Shown in pieces: positions 62,702 through 64,000 of a stretch of 64,000 nt of DNA (position 1 is the first letter of the stretch; each line of letters opens with the position of its first letter). Position numbers and translations under genes: made by a program. Source of the DNA: Solenopsis invicta (Eukaryota; Arthropoda; Insecta; Hymenoptera; Formicidae); contig NC_052666.1 of NCBI RefSeq assembly GCF_016802725.1, positions 23,279,497 to 23,343,496 of the forward strand, given 5' to 3'. The notes beneath the pieces were generated by a model. The model ran no database searches. It saw only the letters and a list, made by a program, of their open reading frames with translations, and was not told the DNA's origin.

Positions 62702-63479
62702 TATATGCAGTGTCACGACACAGACATTGAATTCAATATATATTTAGAGCACACGTTTTCTATATTAAATTGTAGAAAACGGCTCAATGGAAAAAAAAGG
62801 ACAAATACATACATGGTATCTCTATTTTTTTTTTTGTGTAGGACTATACTAAAATCGGATCACGTGAACTACTAACTAACGAAGATACAAGAATACTAGT
62901 CCACATAACTGTTCTTATTTAAAAATTAGGATACCACTCCTCTTCTTGAAAGTGCGCTCCAGTATTGAGTTCAACGATTGATTTGATTCAAATCCAGCTA
63001 TTGAGCCCCTATTTTTCGGTTCGCGCATTGACAGTCAGTGTGCTTGAATAATTATAAATCTTGTAAGCTCAAGAAGAACCGGTTTAAAAGATGTCTTTCA
63101 TTTAAGTGGATTAAAAAAAAAACATAAAGAGAACAAAAAATAAGAATACTGAGACTTTCTCACAAAATCCAAAAATGCGGATTCTTTGGAAAAATAACCA
63201 TTAAAAGAAGTAAACTAAAACTGGCTGCGATCCACTGAAGCAATGTAATTACTTTGAAGCGTTTCACTGACCAATAAAAACAAAGAGTTTTATAAATTGC
63301 CCATTCAAAGAATGCTTCGAAATAATGCTTTGTAGCGTTAAGTGAACCGTAAGCATCTATAATCAAATGTGAGAAAAATAATCGATTATGAATAGTTAAT
63401 TTCTTAAGGCTTAAGGCATCATACTACACCTATTGTAAACCGGGACTAAGAGCATATGTATATCAAAATTATGGAATAC

Positions 63480-63680
63480 TTTTTCCACAGCATGAGCCAA
63501 TCACCGTGTACATGCGCGAACGCAACTGCGCATAGGGTCCGCATTCTACACCATGATGTAAGAAGAAAGGTGAAACAAGTAACCAGATGCGCAGTAGACC
63601 ATACTCTAGACCAATCAGAAGTGGGTCCAAATTTTAAGATTCAATATGGCTACGGCTCCGGTACTGAGACGTATTTATAC
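63480..63680 (+). promoter_or_regulatory. Possible promoter patch
   Basis: Within 200 bp: two CCAATCA boxes (about 63,497 and 63,611), two GCGCA half-sites (CATGCGCG, CTGCGCAT) and TTCAATATGGCTACGGC, similar to a YY1-type initiator. It may begin a plus-strand transcript leaving the window; no exon is proven. Confidence 0.22.
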
Positions 63681-64000
63681 TTGTATTTATACGTGAATTG
63701 GAAATAATCGGTGAATCGGAGAAATTCAAAGCTACTAAAAAAGGAAGAACGTGAAGATAAAGTTGAGACTTTGTACATTAATGAAAATTGTGATAATTGT
63801 TATTTCAAATTTTTTAAACTTGGATTAGAAGAAATTTGGAAAATTATAAGAATGAGCTTATGTCTATGGCTAAATTGTTGTATTTCATGTTTATAACAAC
63901 AGTGTTTATTGAAACAGTAATTTGTGTTAAAGATAACAAATTTCAAGTATTTTTACATTTTTATATTTATTTTTTTTAACAACATCTACAATTTAAGTAC

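Larger units (their letters stand above)
60323..64000. other. AT-rich right flank with repeats
   Basis: No gene is supported. Contains MITE copies at 62,113-62,262 and 62,556-62,701, half-copies of the CTACACC family, an A-run at 61,269 and a GC-richer patch at 63.49-63.66 kb. The last open frame on the plus strand (63,711-63,896) is Lys/Glu/Cys-rich and unassigned. Confidence 0.4.

Noticed and set aside
1..64000. A prokaryote-style novel system such as CRISPR, a defence island or an operon.
   Set aside because: The window is eukaryotic, with introns and MITEs; no spaced repeat array or gene cluster exists.

Overview
The window is eukaryotic nuclear DNA from an insect, most likely a hymenopteran such as an ant. 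I infer this from split genes with GT/AG introns, AT-rich spacers alternating with CpG-rich islands that code for nothing, many short palindromic DNA-transposon remnants, long dinucleotide microsatellites, and an insect-like UBE2Q protein. There are no operons, rRNA genes, CRISPR arrays or recognisable tRNAs. Most apparent open frames are chance or repeat artefacts.

Two genes can be rebuilt completely, both on the minus strand. (1) 24,940-31,363 encodes a ubiquitin-conjugating enzyme of the E2 Q class, with six coding exons joining in phase to 383 residues. (2) 36,554-48,610 encodes a protein I do not recognise. It has six main coding exons plus a 27-nt micro-exon at 42,773-42,799, giving 782 or 791 residues. 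It has a conserved-looking cysteine-rich core, Pro/Gln/Ser-rich linkers, a sumoylation-type VKQE and a basic C-terminus, suggesting a nuclear cofactor. CpG-rich islands at about 31.36-31.62 kb and 48.6-50 kb lie over their 5' ends.

The left 18 kb and the right 14 kb hold no gene I can support. They are a mosaic of AT-rich DNA, GC/CpG-rich blocks (about 0.9-2.2, 3.4-5.2, 5.4-6.4, 7-9, 10.6-13.6 and 51.8-54.2 kb), microsatellites and transposon relics. The most striking structure is at about 18.27-19.38 kb: a roughly 1.1-kb head-to-head inverted duplication whose arms each end an exon-like segment in the same splice donor context (GTGAGTCAATT), pointing outward. The left arm keeps an ATG reading into a short spliced frame; the matching position in the right arm is ACG.

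The repeat content is mainly palindromic MITE-like elements. They include a TTAA-flanked element (26.88 kb), a related element nested in another (27.14-27.40 kb), fold-backs at 28.2, 40.6-41.0, 45.8-46.1 and 57.0 kb, a pogo-like 594-bp element with TA target duplication (59.73-60.32 kb), and inverted repeat copies 3.3 kb apart at 13.8 and 17.0 kb. All exon coordinates were read by eye from splice consensus and phase; homology statements rest on memory of the families, not on a search.
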